The notes under the pieces are model-generated. The model saw nothing but the letters and a program-made list of their open reading frames with translations. It made no database searches and was not told the DNA's origin. Shown here piece after piece: positions 49,401 to 61,400 of a stretch of DNA of 64,000 nucleotides. Positions within the stretch are counted from its first letter, which is position 1. Each line of letters begins with the position of its first letter. Position numbers and translations under genes: made by a program. The DNA is from Sabellastarte sp. h YS-2021 (Eukaryota; Annelida; Polychaeta; Sabellida; Sabellidae): positions 9,725,454-9,789,453 of the forward strand of contig OZ024938.1 of the NCBI GenBank assembly GCA_964017235.1. Direction: 5' to 3'.

Positions 49401-52400
49401 TTAGAGACCTCAATGTGGCCTTCAAATTAAAGCTTCAGACTTAAAATTTGTCACATACTAAGATTACACATAGAATATGTATCTAATACAGTTTGAAACT
49501 TCTCAGACTCACCATTTCCAAGTTACAGGGCAAAATATGTGAAAAATGTCTAAAAAGGGTCACTCGGGTGGGGATTTATGGTCCTCATACATGGGTTAAA
49601 TGTCTATTAAAGGCCTAAATTTTGGAGTACATACAAGAAAAACATATTGATATATTCCCAGATGATATTTCACTTAGATGAGAGACATAGTTTGAAAGCT
49701 ACAGTGCTTGAAGATGGCAAAAAGTCCATAAATTGGGTGTGTGGGCAATTTTGAGATCTTAAGTCGGCCTAACAGGTAAACCTACAGCCTTTAAATTTTT
49801 CACAGACAAGGATTACATATAAGAGTTACATCTAGTGCAGTTTGAGACTCGTCAGAATTACCACTTCCAAATTATAGGGCAAAATAAGTTAAAAATATAG
49901 GAAAAAAGTCCTAAGTGGGGTCTTTATGGGCCTCAAAGACAATTTTTTCCTCAACTTAAAGTCTTGATTTTCGGCACATGTACTAAGAATATATTAATGT
50001 GTTCTCAGGTAAAATTTGAGGCAGATAAGCCTCATAGTTTGTGACCTAGAGGGCTCTAAGTGGCCAAAAGTGCAATTTCTGACTTTAAGGTGGCCATAAG
50101 TTCTTTATTATTGGGACTTTAAGGTCACCTTAAAATAGGGATCTTCCTTTGGGCATCCTTAACATGTGTACCAAGTTTGAAAAAAAAATATTAATCCGTT
50201 TTTGAGTTATCGCGTCCACAAGGAAATTTCTACGGCGGCGGCGCGACAGACCTGAATCCAATATATCCCCGACTTTCGTCTGGGGATATAATTATACAGG
50301 TTTCTCTCATATTTTGTCCACTTGGGGACTTTTATTGCGATGTCATTCAGAAGAAACGTCTGTTTGGCATGTACTAAAACGACCTCCCGATGTACACATT
50401 TTTGATACCAACCCATTCCTATTTTTAGATGGTAGAAGGTTACTTCATGGAAGAAATATTGTGAATTAAAGATGAGAGAGTTGCATATTTTCCTTATTTG
50501 TATCCCACCAATGAAAAAACTGTTCCGATTCCATGACAATGGAAGAAGTTTTGTTTTTAGTCTTGTCTAATCAAATATGCCCACCAGGGCACTCGCATAC
50601 TCATGTATATTTTTTTTTCTTGTACTCATGAAGTACTTGTTGTACTAATGAGCAAAAATTTAATGTACTTGAATTCCAGTACTGTCACAAATTAGGCCCA
50701 TTAACAGAATGAGGTGTCAATAAAAACATATAAATTCAATAAAATCACAAAAAAACAAAAAAACAGCTTAATATTTGGGAAAATTTTGGAGTAAAATTTC
50801 ATGTGCTGACTGTAGCCATGTCAGTTATAACATTTTGTTTTGGCAATTCAGTAAAATGGTCTCAATGTTATGCCTTTGTCTCATCCCAAATGGTAGTACA
50901 GAACCACAGGAAAGAGTACATTTTGAAAAGCCTAATTGTGTTTGTAAAATACGGATGTTCAGATTGTTGAAGGATAACAGAAGTTCCACTGTTTTGCCAA
51001 AATGCTTAAAAATCCTCCCCTAAACTAAAGCTAGATGATTAGACATGTGCTCAATTAATCGTTGGTGACATTGTACAATTGCAGTCAGTCACCGACGTTT
51101 TCTAATGATCAATTATTCCGCTCAAATGTTACCTTTCCTAATATTTTTCAATGTCCATGCATCTTTAAAATATATTTTAGGCATTTTTACTTAATAAATT
51201 GACAAATTTGTCTTGAATTTCTTGTTTACGCCTTATTTACAGGAAGTGGGTATTTTTGGTAGAATCTAACTGTTGTAACACTGCTATTCTTACCGGATTG
51301 ACCTATACTTCATCCCGGAGGGTGTTTCATGATATAATGACCAACAGTGAGTAAAAATTTGACTCTGGTCGATTATCGGTTGGACAAATTGGGCAATTAA
51401 TCGACCATGGAAATTGGGGGGTGATTCGCAGCACTAAAGTGCAATACTGAAATATAACATGTATGGTCATATGACAGACGCACTACCCTGGGGTTTCTGT
51501 TGACAACATTACCTGTATATGTGCAGTTGCCTGGCTGGTTGTCTGGCTCTGGCCAGTTGTTGTGTGGGAGGCCGTAGGGGCACCTGTAGGGGGTGTTTCC
51601 TGTTCTATGTCTGTGCTGGCACCTTGTGCTATGGAACTACCGGAGCTTCCCTCTGAAATACAAGTAATCAGTGACCGAATGGACCAATTATCTCTGATCA
51701 TTTATGAGATTGTGGAGACCAGTCTGGTTTCACAAAGCCTCCTGTAATAAGTATTTCCTTTACTAAACGAAGGTGTATAACTACTTATCTTTGCAAAATC
51801 ATCCTTTTAATTCTGCTTCACAAAGGCTCTATTAGTTTGCCTTACCAAAGGTCTGCCTTAAAGCCTATAGAAGGAATAAACTGCCCCACTTAGTTAAAGA
51901 AGGGGGAATGTTACAGTTATAGAATGTTTTAAACCTTAATCGAAGGAAGGTGTTTCCTTTAAAATGATGTGCTATTTGTTGAAATCAAGCAAGAAATAAC
52001 AATCTTATGAATATTTTAACCACTTATTTTATGGTAAGTTGTTTGTTTACATTTGTATGCAAAGGGATGATGTACATCGAAATCAACAGTGTTACTTTAT
52101 TTACCATACCGTATTGGTGATTCTAGAATTACACAAAAGAATTGTTCAAGGTAGCTTCACAGCCTACTCTTTTAGAATATTTTTAGATGCACTGGGAGAA
52201 ATATGAAGAATCTGCCCATAATATACTAATACTGACCTGATAAAGTAAGTAGGACAAACAAAACAGTTCATGCAACCTACTGGTGGGGGGGGGGGGGTCG
52301 ATGGGACAGATAACTGTAACTCTTGTACACTTCTACACTTTAAGCATGCATATAACCATAAATCTGCATTTCAGTGTTTGTCACTGAGTTGACGATTGAA

Positions 52401-55400
52401 TTCAGCTACATATATAAAATACTGACCTTTTTGAGTCTTCAACAACTTCCTCCGTTCCTGGTCCTCTCGGATTTGAGCCAGCGCTTGTTCTTTTGCCTGT
52501 CAACAATTTGTTACACATTTGAAGCCTGTTTTCTGTGTAATATCAATGAAGCAGAAATATACTTAAATAGTTAACCGAGACTGATAAAAACACCAGGGTA
52601 AATGTTGAGTGGAAGTAAGATATTCTAAGTTCAAAGTTATTCAACAGCCAGTACACTTTAAGGACCAGGGCATGGCCTGGAAGTATGTCCCAGTGACACT
52701 ACAGGCAGCACGTCCCACGGTTTTACCACCTCCAGCTAATAGATTGCAAACTTTGAAAAGTAACAGTAATAGATTGTAAAGTAATAGTAACAGATTGCTT
52801 ATAATAGACCCCATCCCAAAGACGCCTCAGGCCTTCCGAGATTTGGTGAATCCATTCAACTACACAGGCGGTACAATCCGTGGTTATAAGGGTTGGGCAA
52901 AACGCTCCTGTCCTTCAACTACTGCCCAACGCCTATAATGACAGATTGTACCGCCTGTAATGTGATTGGGGTGTTAGACTGAAAGAGTTTTGTCTTTATT
53001 ATTCAGGCTAAAAGGTCTGTGGTCTTTGAGAGGGTTTCGCAAAGCTGCTCAGTCTAGGTTTTTGCTAACAATATCTGGCAGCGGGCTTAACTTTTGTACA
53101 CAAAGATTTAAATATGGGCAAGTCTGCTTCAAAATTTGAAATGCCTGAAAAAGAAAGAAGAAATGTATAGGACACCTGTGTAATTTTTTTGACATTTTTG
53201 TGCAGTAAAAAGGCTTTCCATTAAAAAACAGCATTTTACCAAAAGATAAAATGAGTTAAACAACGGATACACACTAGAGATTGTGTCTCGACGCAGTGTA
53301 TCCCCGGACGGGATATAGTTAAGGTGTGAATGTGTCGGGCTTGAGCCTGTTTCCTGGAGCACCAGGTCAGGATTCTCCATAGTACCAGATTACTTCCAAA
53401 AGCTAATCACTAGTTGTTTCACTTATATCTGTCTTTAAAAATTACATTTCATGGATCCAGAAGATCCAGATAGTGATCCGGATCGCTTCCAAAACTCAAT
53501 CATTTCATCCTTTTACCTTTTCAGACATATTCTAAAAATTTCATCGAAATCCATCCATAAGTTTTTGAGTTATCTTGTACACAGACACATCTGGCAGCCT
53601 GGATCCACATGATCCAGACAGTGATCCAGATTACTCCCAAAATCTAATCACTTGTTCTTTGTCCCATTTAAGACATTTCCTTAAAATTTCATAAAAATCT
53701 ATTCATGACTTTCTGAGCTATTTGTCTTTAAAAATTACATTCACGGATCCAGAAGATCCAGATAGTGGTCCAGATCACTCGCAAAATTGAACCATTTCTT
53801 CCTTTTACCACTTCTTCCTTTTACCATTTGTAACATATCCTGAAAATAGTAAAATCCATTCCAAGATTATGTGCAAGCCTGGATCCAGATGATCCAGATC
53901 ACTCCAAAAATGTAATCACTTGTTCCTTGTACCATTTAGGCCAGTTGCTGAAACAATCCATCCATAACTTTTTGAGGTATCTGTCTTAAAAAATTACATT
54001 TCATGGATCCAGAAGATCCATATAGTGATCCGGATCACTTCCAAAATTCAATCATTTCCTCCTTTTACCACTTCTTCCTTTTACTATTTGTAACATAGCC
54101 TAAAAATATCATCAAAATTCATCGTAATATCATGTTGCAGGCTCGATCCAGATGATCCAGACGGTGATCCAGATCATTCCAAAAGTATAATCACTTGTTT
54201 CTTGTACCATTTAGGTCATTTGCTGAAAATGTCATCACAATCCATCCATAACTTTTTGAGGTATGTCTTATTACATTTCACGGATCCAGAAGATCCATAC
54301 AGTGATCCGGATCACTTCCAAAATTCAGTTATTTCATCCTTTTACCTTTTCAGACATATCCTGAAAATTTCATCAAAATCCGTCCATAAGTTTTTTTGCT
54401 ACAATGTACACAAACACATCTGGCAACCTGGATCCAGATGATCCAGACAGTGATCCAGATCACTCCCCAAATCTAATCACTTGTTCCTCGCACCATTTAG
54501 GTCATTTGCTGAAAATGTCATCACAATCCATCCATAACTTTTTGAGGTATCTGTCTTATTACATTTCATGGATCCAGAAGATCCATATAGTGATCCGGAT
54601 CACTTCCAAAATTCAGCCATTTCATCCTTTTACCTTTTCAGACATATCCTGAAAATTTCATCAAAATCCGTCCATAAGTTTTTGATTTATCTTGTACATA
54701 AACACATCTGGCAGCCTGGATCCAGATGATCCAGATCACTCCCAAAATCTAATCACTTGTTCCTTGTCCCATTTAGGACATTTCCTGAAAATTTCATCAA
54801 AATCCACCCATGACTTTTTGAGCTATTTGTCTTTAAAATTATATTTCATGGATCCAGAAGATACAGATAGTGGTCCAGATCACTCGCAAAATTGAATCAT
54901 TTCTTCCCTTTACCACTTCTTCCTTTTACCATTTCTAACATATCCTAAAAATATCATCAAAATTTATCCTAAAATTATGTTGCAGCCTGGGTCCAGATGA
55001 TCCAGATCACTCCAAAAATGTAATCACTTGTTCCTTGTACCATTTAGGTCATTTGTTGAAAATGTCATCACAATCCATCCATAACTTTTTGAGGTATTTG
55101 TCTTTAAAAATTACATTTCATTGATCCAGAAGATCCATATAGTGATCGGGATCACTTCCAAAATTCAGCCATTTCATCCTTTTACCTTTTCAGACATATC
55201 CCGAAAATTTCATCAAAATCTGGCCATAAGTTTTTCAGCTACATTGTACACAAACACATCTGGTAGCCTGGATCCAGATGATCCAGATCACTCCAAAAAT
55301 CTAATCACTTGTTCCTCGCACCATTTAGGTCATTTGCTGAAAATGTCATCACAATCCATCCATAACTTTTTGAGGTATCCGTCTTTAAAAATTACATTTC

Positions 55401-58400
55401 ATGGATCCAGAAGATCCATATAGTGATCCGGATCACTTCCAAAATTCAACCATTTCATCTTTTTACCTTTTCAGACATATCCTGAAATTTTCATCAAAAT
55501 CCGTTCATAAGTTTTTGAGCTATATTGTACACAAACACATCTGGCAGTCTGGATCCAGATGATCCAGACAGTGATCCGGATCACTCCCAAAATCTAATCA
55601 CTTGTTCCTCGTCCCAATAAGGACACCTCCTGAAAATTTCATCAAAATGCACCCATAACTTTTTGAGCTATCTGTGTTTAAAAATTAAATTTCATGGATC
55701 CAGAAGATCCAGACAGTGATCCGGATCACTCCCAAAATCTAATCACTTGTTCCTCGTCCCAATAAGGACATCTCCTGAAAATTTCATCAAAATGCACCCA
55801 TAACTTTTTGAGCTATCTGTGTTTAAAAATTAAATTTCATGGATCCAGAAGATCCAGACAGTGATCCGGATCACTCCCAAAATTTAATCACATCTTCCTT
55901 TTACCAATTTGGACATATCCTGAAAATTTTATCAAAATCCGTCTGTCAGTTTTTGAGTTATCTTGTTTACAAACAAACAAACAAATAGAGGGCCCAAAAT
56001 GACCCTCGGTCAGGTACTTTGGCGGTCAGTGGATGACCTTCAACGAAGATCTGTAACCGGTCAGCCTGGATGCTGGTACTCCGTCATGTACTCAACCTCA
56101 AAAGCCATTTTCAATAGTTTCCACGCAATGTAGTCAGCATTAAGTGTGAAAATATCTCCAAATATGCCAAAAATGACCCTTGGTCAGGTACTTTGGCGGT
56201 CAGTGGATGACCTTAAATGAAGATCTGTAACCAGTAAACCTGGATGGCAGAAGTCCATCATGTACTCAACCTCCAAAGCCATTTTCAATAGTTTCCATGC
56301 AATATAGTCAGCGTTAAGTGTGAAAATATCTCCAAAAAGGCCAAAAATGCCCCTCGGTCAAGTACTTTGGCGGTCAGTGGATGACCTTCAATGGAGAGCT
56401 TCAAGGTCAAATTTCTGCATGCTTATAGAGGACATATATATGTATTATATATACCAGCCATAGGATGATCTAACTTTCTGTCTTGGAGAACTGGGCCAAA
56501 ATGTGCAAAAATGGCCAAAATCTGACCTTTAAGTGGCCACCAGTGACCTTGAGATTGAAGGTCAAGGTCACAAAACAATAGCGTTTGTGACATTGCCCAT
56601 ATATACCCACATACCAAATTTGAAAGTTGTAACTAAAATATTTTTTAAGTTATCGCGTCCAAAAGGAAATCTCTGCGGCGGCGGCGTGACCGTACTGAAT
56701 CCTAAGTATCCCCGACTTTCGTCCGGGGATACAATTACCAGTAAAGTATTTTGACTAGAAACAAAGGATCACATGACACAGAAAACCAGTGGTTATTTGA
56801 TAAGGTTGGGCCTTTGCTAAATCACCTTCTGTGATATTCATTTAAGTAAAAACTTAAGTTAAAACTTACTAAGGATGTGCCCGAGTCAACATGTACCCCA
56901 AAACAGGCCTTCTTTGTTGTAAAGTAAACTGCCAACTAGCTAGCCATAAAAACTAGCAAAGAATTGCATAATTTCATAAATATCACAGGTAGAAGTTTTT
57001 CTGCATGGATTTATTCTGGCAGGAGTTATAGGGGTTTGTTCCAGTTGGAGATTTGTTCTGGTAGGCATTTGTTCCTTTGTATAGTTTTTTTCTAGGGGTT
57101 TATTCCTACACTTACTTTTTTCTTAGCCAGTCTCTCCTCTTTCATCTTTTTTTGCAGTTCCAATCTTTGTTTCTCTTCATAACGTGCTTTCACCTGACGC
57201 TGCTCGTCATTCACCATTGTGCTGGATGAAAGAAAACAGAAAAATACTGTAATTTAATATAGGGCTAGAAACTGTTCCTCGAGTCTTGATAGACGAGTTG
57301 GTCTTTCCTAGTACCCAAGTCCATGTTAACTACTTGATTACTTACACCTTATTGTATTATTGCCTGCCAAATGAAACGTTTGTGTAAAATATGCTACATT
57401 TTGCCATACAGTATCAATTTAAGTTGTCGTTTCGGCTTAAAAATGCCTAATTTACTCCATATTCTACAATACTTGGTTAAATAGAACATGTTTTCCTTCA
57501 AAAGTTGCATTACCATTCGTTTACAGAAGACTTCTAATGGTAAGTACGAAATCTCATGATTACTAGAATTTAGGTCAGTTGTCAGGGCGTGGGTACTCGG
57601 GGTTGTTTTTAGCACCCATCCCAGCCCTTTGCTTTGCAGGCACAATATCTTCCCCCCAATGGGGAACTCCGTACACTAGGTTGACAAAACCCAGGGCTGT
57701 GGGTGTGACCAGAGGAATAAAATACTAAGATGAAAAGGTGAGTCTTAAGATGTTTCCTAAAGGATGTAACAGAGGGACTATTTCTTACATGCAGAGGAAG
57801 AGAGTTATGGAGGGCCGGGGCAAAATGACTAAATGAGTTAGAAAAGTACACATGAAAAATACACTTTAAATGATGGTTATTGTGAAGTTAGGATGGATAA
57901 ACCCCAGATTGGATAAACCCCTGCAAAGTCACATTCCTAAACCTTACAAAGCCTTCCTTAGGGTCCATTCATCAAATGTACACCATCTTTTGTTTTGTGT
58001 AGATAGTTTTTTTGTTGTTTTTCATAAATGATCAAACCACTTCCATCTTTTGATTACCTACAATCACTCCATAGGTCTACATATAACAAGCATTCTGACG
58101 CATGCATTTATCTCCCGCCGTATAAATTAGATGTACTAAAGATAGTTGAATATAAATTTTATTGTGAGATGGAGGCACATGTAGAAGTGACAACAAGCAA
58201 GAGGCACTTTAATGTTTGATTGCAATACTTTTAAAGACAAAAGGCATTTACTCATTTTAGTAGCTATTACTCTGCCATCCAAAGAGCTACAGTTCTACGA
58301 CTTTGTTATGTAGTAGATCAACCCAAAGTAGGTAAAGGACATATGTAGAAGAAATTGCCTATCTGTAACACTTAAAAGACATTTGCTCATTTTAGTGCCT

Positions 58401-61400
58401 ATTACTCTGCCATCCAAAGAGCTACAGTTCTGCAACTTTATTATGTGGTAGATCGACCAAAAGTAGGTGAAGGACTTACTTACAAGAAATTGTCTATGTC
58501 CAATACTTTTAAAGATAAAAGACATTTACTAATTTTAGTACCTGTTACTCAGCTATGCAAAGAGCTACAGTTGTGCAACTTCACTATGTGGTAGATCACC
58601 CAATAGTAGGTGAACAACTTATTTAGAAGAAATTGCCTATCTGCAATACTTTTGGAGATAAAAGACATTTACTCATTTTAGCAGGTATATGACTGAGCTA
58701 TGCAAAGAGCTATAGATGTGCAACATCACTATGTGTAGATCACCCAAAAGGTGAATCAGTTATTCAGGAGAATTTGCCTTTTCATAACACTTTTAGAGAT
58801 AAAAGACATTTAATTGTATCCCCGGACAAAAGTCGGGGATACTTAGGATTCAGTACGGTCACGCCGCTGCAGAGATTTCCTTTTGGACGCGATAACTTAA
58901 AAAATATTTTAGTTACAACTTTCAAATTTGGTATGTGGGTATATATGGGCAATGCCACGAACGCTATTGTTTTGTGACCTTGACCTTCAATCTCAAGGTC
59001 ACTGGTGGCCTCTTAAAGGTCAGATTTTGGCCATTTTTCCACTTTTTGGCCCAGTTCTCCTATACAGAAAGTCGGATCATCCTATGGCTGGTATATATAA
59101 TACATATATATGTCCTCTGTAAGCATGCAGAAATTTGACCTTGAAGCTCTTCATTGAAGGTCATCCACTGACCGCCAAAGTACCTGACCAAGGGTCATTT
59201 TTGGCAAATTTGGAGATATTTTCACACTTAATGCTGACTACATTGCATGGAAACTATTGAAAATGGCTTTGCAGGTTGAGTACATGATGGAGTACCAGCA
59301 TCCAGGCTTACCGGTTACAGATCTTCATTTAAGGTCATCCACTGACCGCCAAAGTACCTGACCGAGGGTCATTTTTGGCCCTCTATTTGTTTGTTTGTTT
59401 GTGAACAAGATAACTCAAAAACTGACAAATGGATTTTGATAAAATTTTCAGCATATGTCCAAAATGGTAAAAGGAAGATATGATTAAATTTTGGGAGTGA
59501 TCAGGCTCACTGTCTGGATCTTCTGGATCCGTGAAATTTAACTTTTAAAGACAGATAACTCAAAAACTTATGGGTGCATTTTGATGAAATTTTCAGGAAA
59601 TGTCCTTAATGGGACGAGGAACAAGTGATTAGATTTTGGGAGTGATCTGGATCACTGTCTGGATCATCCGGATCCAGGCTGCCAGATGTGTTTGTGTACA
59701 ATATAGCTCAAAAACTTATGGATGGATTTTGATGAAATTTTCAGGATATGTCTGAAAAGGTAAAAGGATAAAATGGTTGAATTTTGGAAGTGATCCGGAT
59801 CACTATATGGATCTTCTGGATCCATGAAATGTAATTTTTAAAGACAGATACCTCAAAAAGTTATGGATGGATTGTGATGACATTTTCAACAAATGACCTA
59901 AATGGTACAAGGAACAAGTGATTACATTTTTGGAGTGATCTGGATCACTGTCTGGATCATCTGGATCCAGGCTGCAACATAATTTTAGGATGAATTTTGA
60001 TGATATTTTTAGGATATGTTAGAAATGGTAAAAGGAAGAAGTGGTAAAAGGAAGAAATGGTTCAATTTTGCGAGTGATCTGGACCACGACCTGGATCTTC
60101 TGGATCCATGAAATATAATTTTTAAAGACAAATAGCTCAAAAAGTCATGGGTGGATTTTGATGAAATTTCAGGAAATGACCTAAATGGGACAAGGAACAA
60201 GTGATTAGATTTTGGGAGTGATCTGGATCATCTGGATCCAGGCTGCCAGATGTGTTTGTGTACAAGATAAATCAAAAACTTATGGACGGATTTTGAGGAA
60301 ATTTTCAGGATATGTCTAAAAAGGTAAAAGGATGAAATGATTGAATTTTGGAAGTGATCCGGATCACTATATGGATCTTCTGGATCCATGAAATGTAATT
60401 TTTAAAGACAGATACCTCAAAAAGTTATGGATGGATTGTGATGACATTTTCAGCAAATGACCTAAATGGTGCGAGGAACAAGTGATTAGATTTTGGGAGT
60501 GATCTGGATCACTGTCTGGATCATCTGGATCCAGGCTACCAGATGTGTTTGTGTACAATGTAGCTGAAAAACTTATGGCCAGATTTTGATGAAATTTTCA
60601 GGATATGTCTGAAATGGTAAAAGGATGAAATGGCTGAATTTTGGAAGTGATCCCGATCACTATATGGATCTTCTGGATCAATGAAATGTAATTTTTAAAG
60701 ACAGATACCTCAAAAAGTTATGGATGGATTGTGATGACATTTTCAACAAATGACCTAAATGGTACAAGGAACAAGTGATTACATTTTTGGAGTGATCTGG
60801 ATCATCTGGATCCAGGCTGCAACAGAATTTTAGGATAAATTTTGATGATATTTTTAGGATATGTTAGAAATGGTAAAAGGAAGAAGTGGTAAAGGGAAGA
60901 AATGATTCAATTTTGCGAGTGATCTGGACCACTATCTGGATCTTCTGGATCCATGATATATAATTTTAAAGACAAATAGCTCAAAAAGTCATGGGTGGAT
61001 TTTGATGAAATTTTCAGGAAATGTCCTAAATGGGACAAGGAACAAGTGATCAGATTTTGGGAGTGATCTGGATCATCTGGATCCAGGCTGCCAGATGTGT
61101 TTATGTACAAGATAAATCAAAAACTTATGGACGGATTTTGATGAAATTTTCAGGATATGTCTGAAAAGGTAAAAGGATGAAATGATTGAATTTTGGAAGT
61201 GATCCGGATCACTATATGGATCTTCTGGATCCATGAAATGTAATTTTTAAAGACAGATACCGCAAAAAGTTATGGATGGATTGTTTCAGCAAATGGCCTA
61301 AATGGTACAAGGAACAAGTGATTAAATTTTTGGAGTGATCTGGATCACTGTCTGGATCATATGGATCCAGGCTGCCACATAATCTTGGGATGGACTTTGA

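Larger units (their letters stand above)
46006..50292 (+). mobile_element. Family E element, copy E2
   Basis: Same start (CTAGATTGGGCCAACTCGGC), subterminal ATATCCCCAGAC, and hairpin end as E1, with the same ~350-bp array (about 48790-50000). About 1.2 kb longer than E1 because of the hAT at 46493. It sits inside hAT copy 2. Comparison with the other hAT copy places the insertion between GAAGAAA and TTATA with no evident target duplication. Confidence 0.82.
45699..50438. mobile_element. hAT element copy 2 (outermost of the nest), split by E2
   Basis: Left end TAGGGATGGGTCGGTAGG at 45699 and a worn right end ATACCAACCCATTCCT near 50438. The internal sequence on both sides of E2 matches the reverse complement of the hAT at 46493-47698 (for example CTCATATTTTGTCCACTTGG at 50310). 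Flanks TTATTTAG / ATTTTTAG are an imperfect 8-bp duplication. Non-coding remnant. Confidence 0.72.

Noticed and set aside
53049-53150. Minus-strand frame AFQILKQTCPYLNLCVQ with a possible acceptor upstream
   Set aside because: It ends in a stop with no donor and is out of keeping with exons 2 and 3, which already join in phase across it.
53461-55423. Repeated open frames encoding DPDDPDHSQNLITCS-like peptides in E3 (and inverse ones in E4)
   Set aside because: They follow the GGATCC array unit by unit and are interrupted at each unit; they are by-products of a non-coding satellite, not a protein family.
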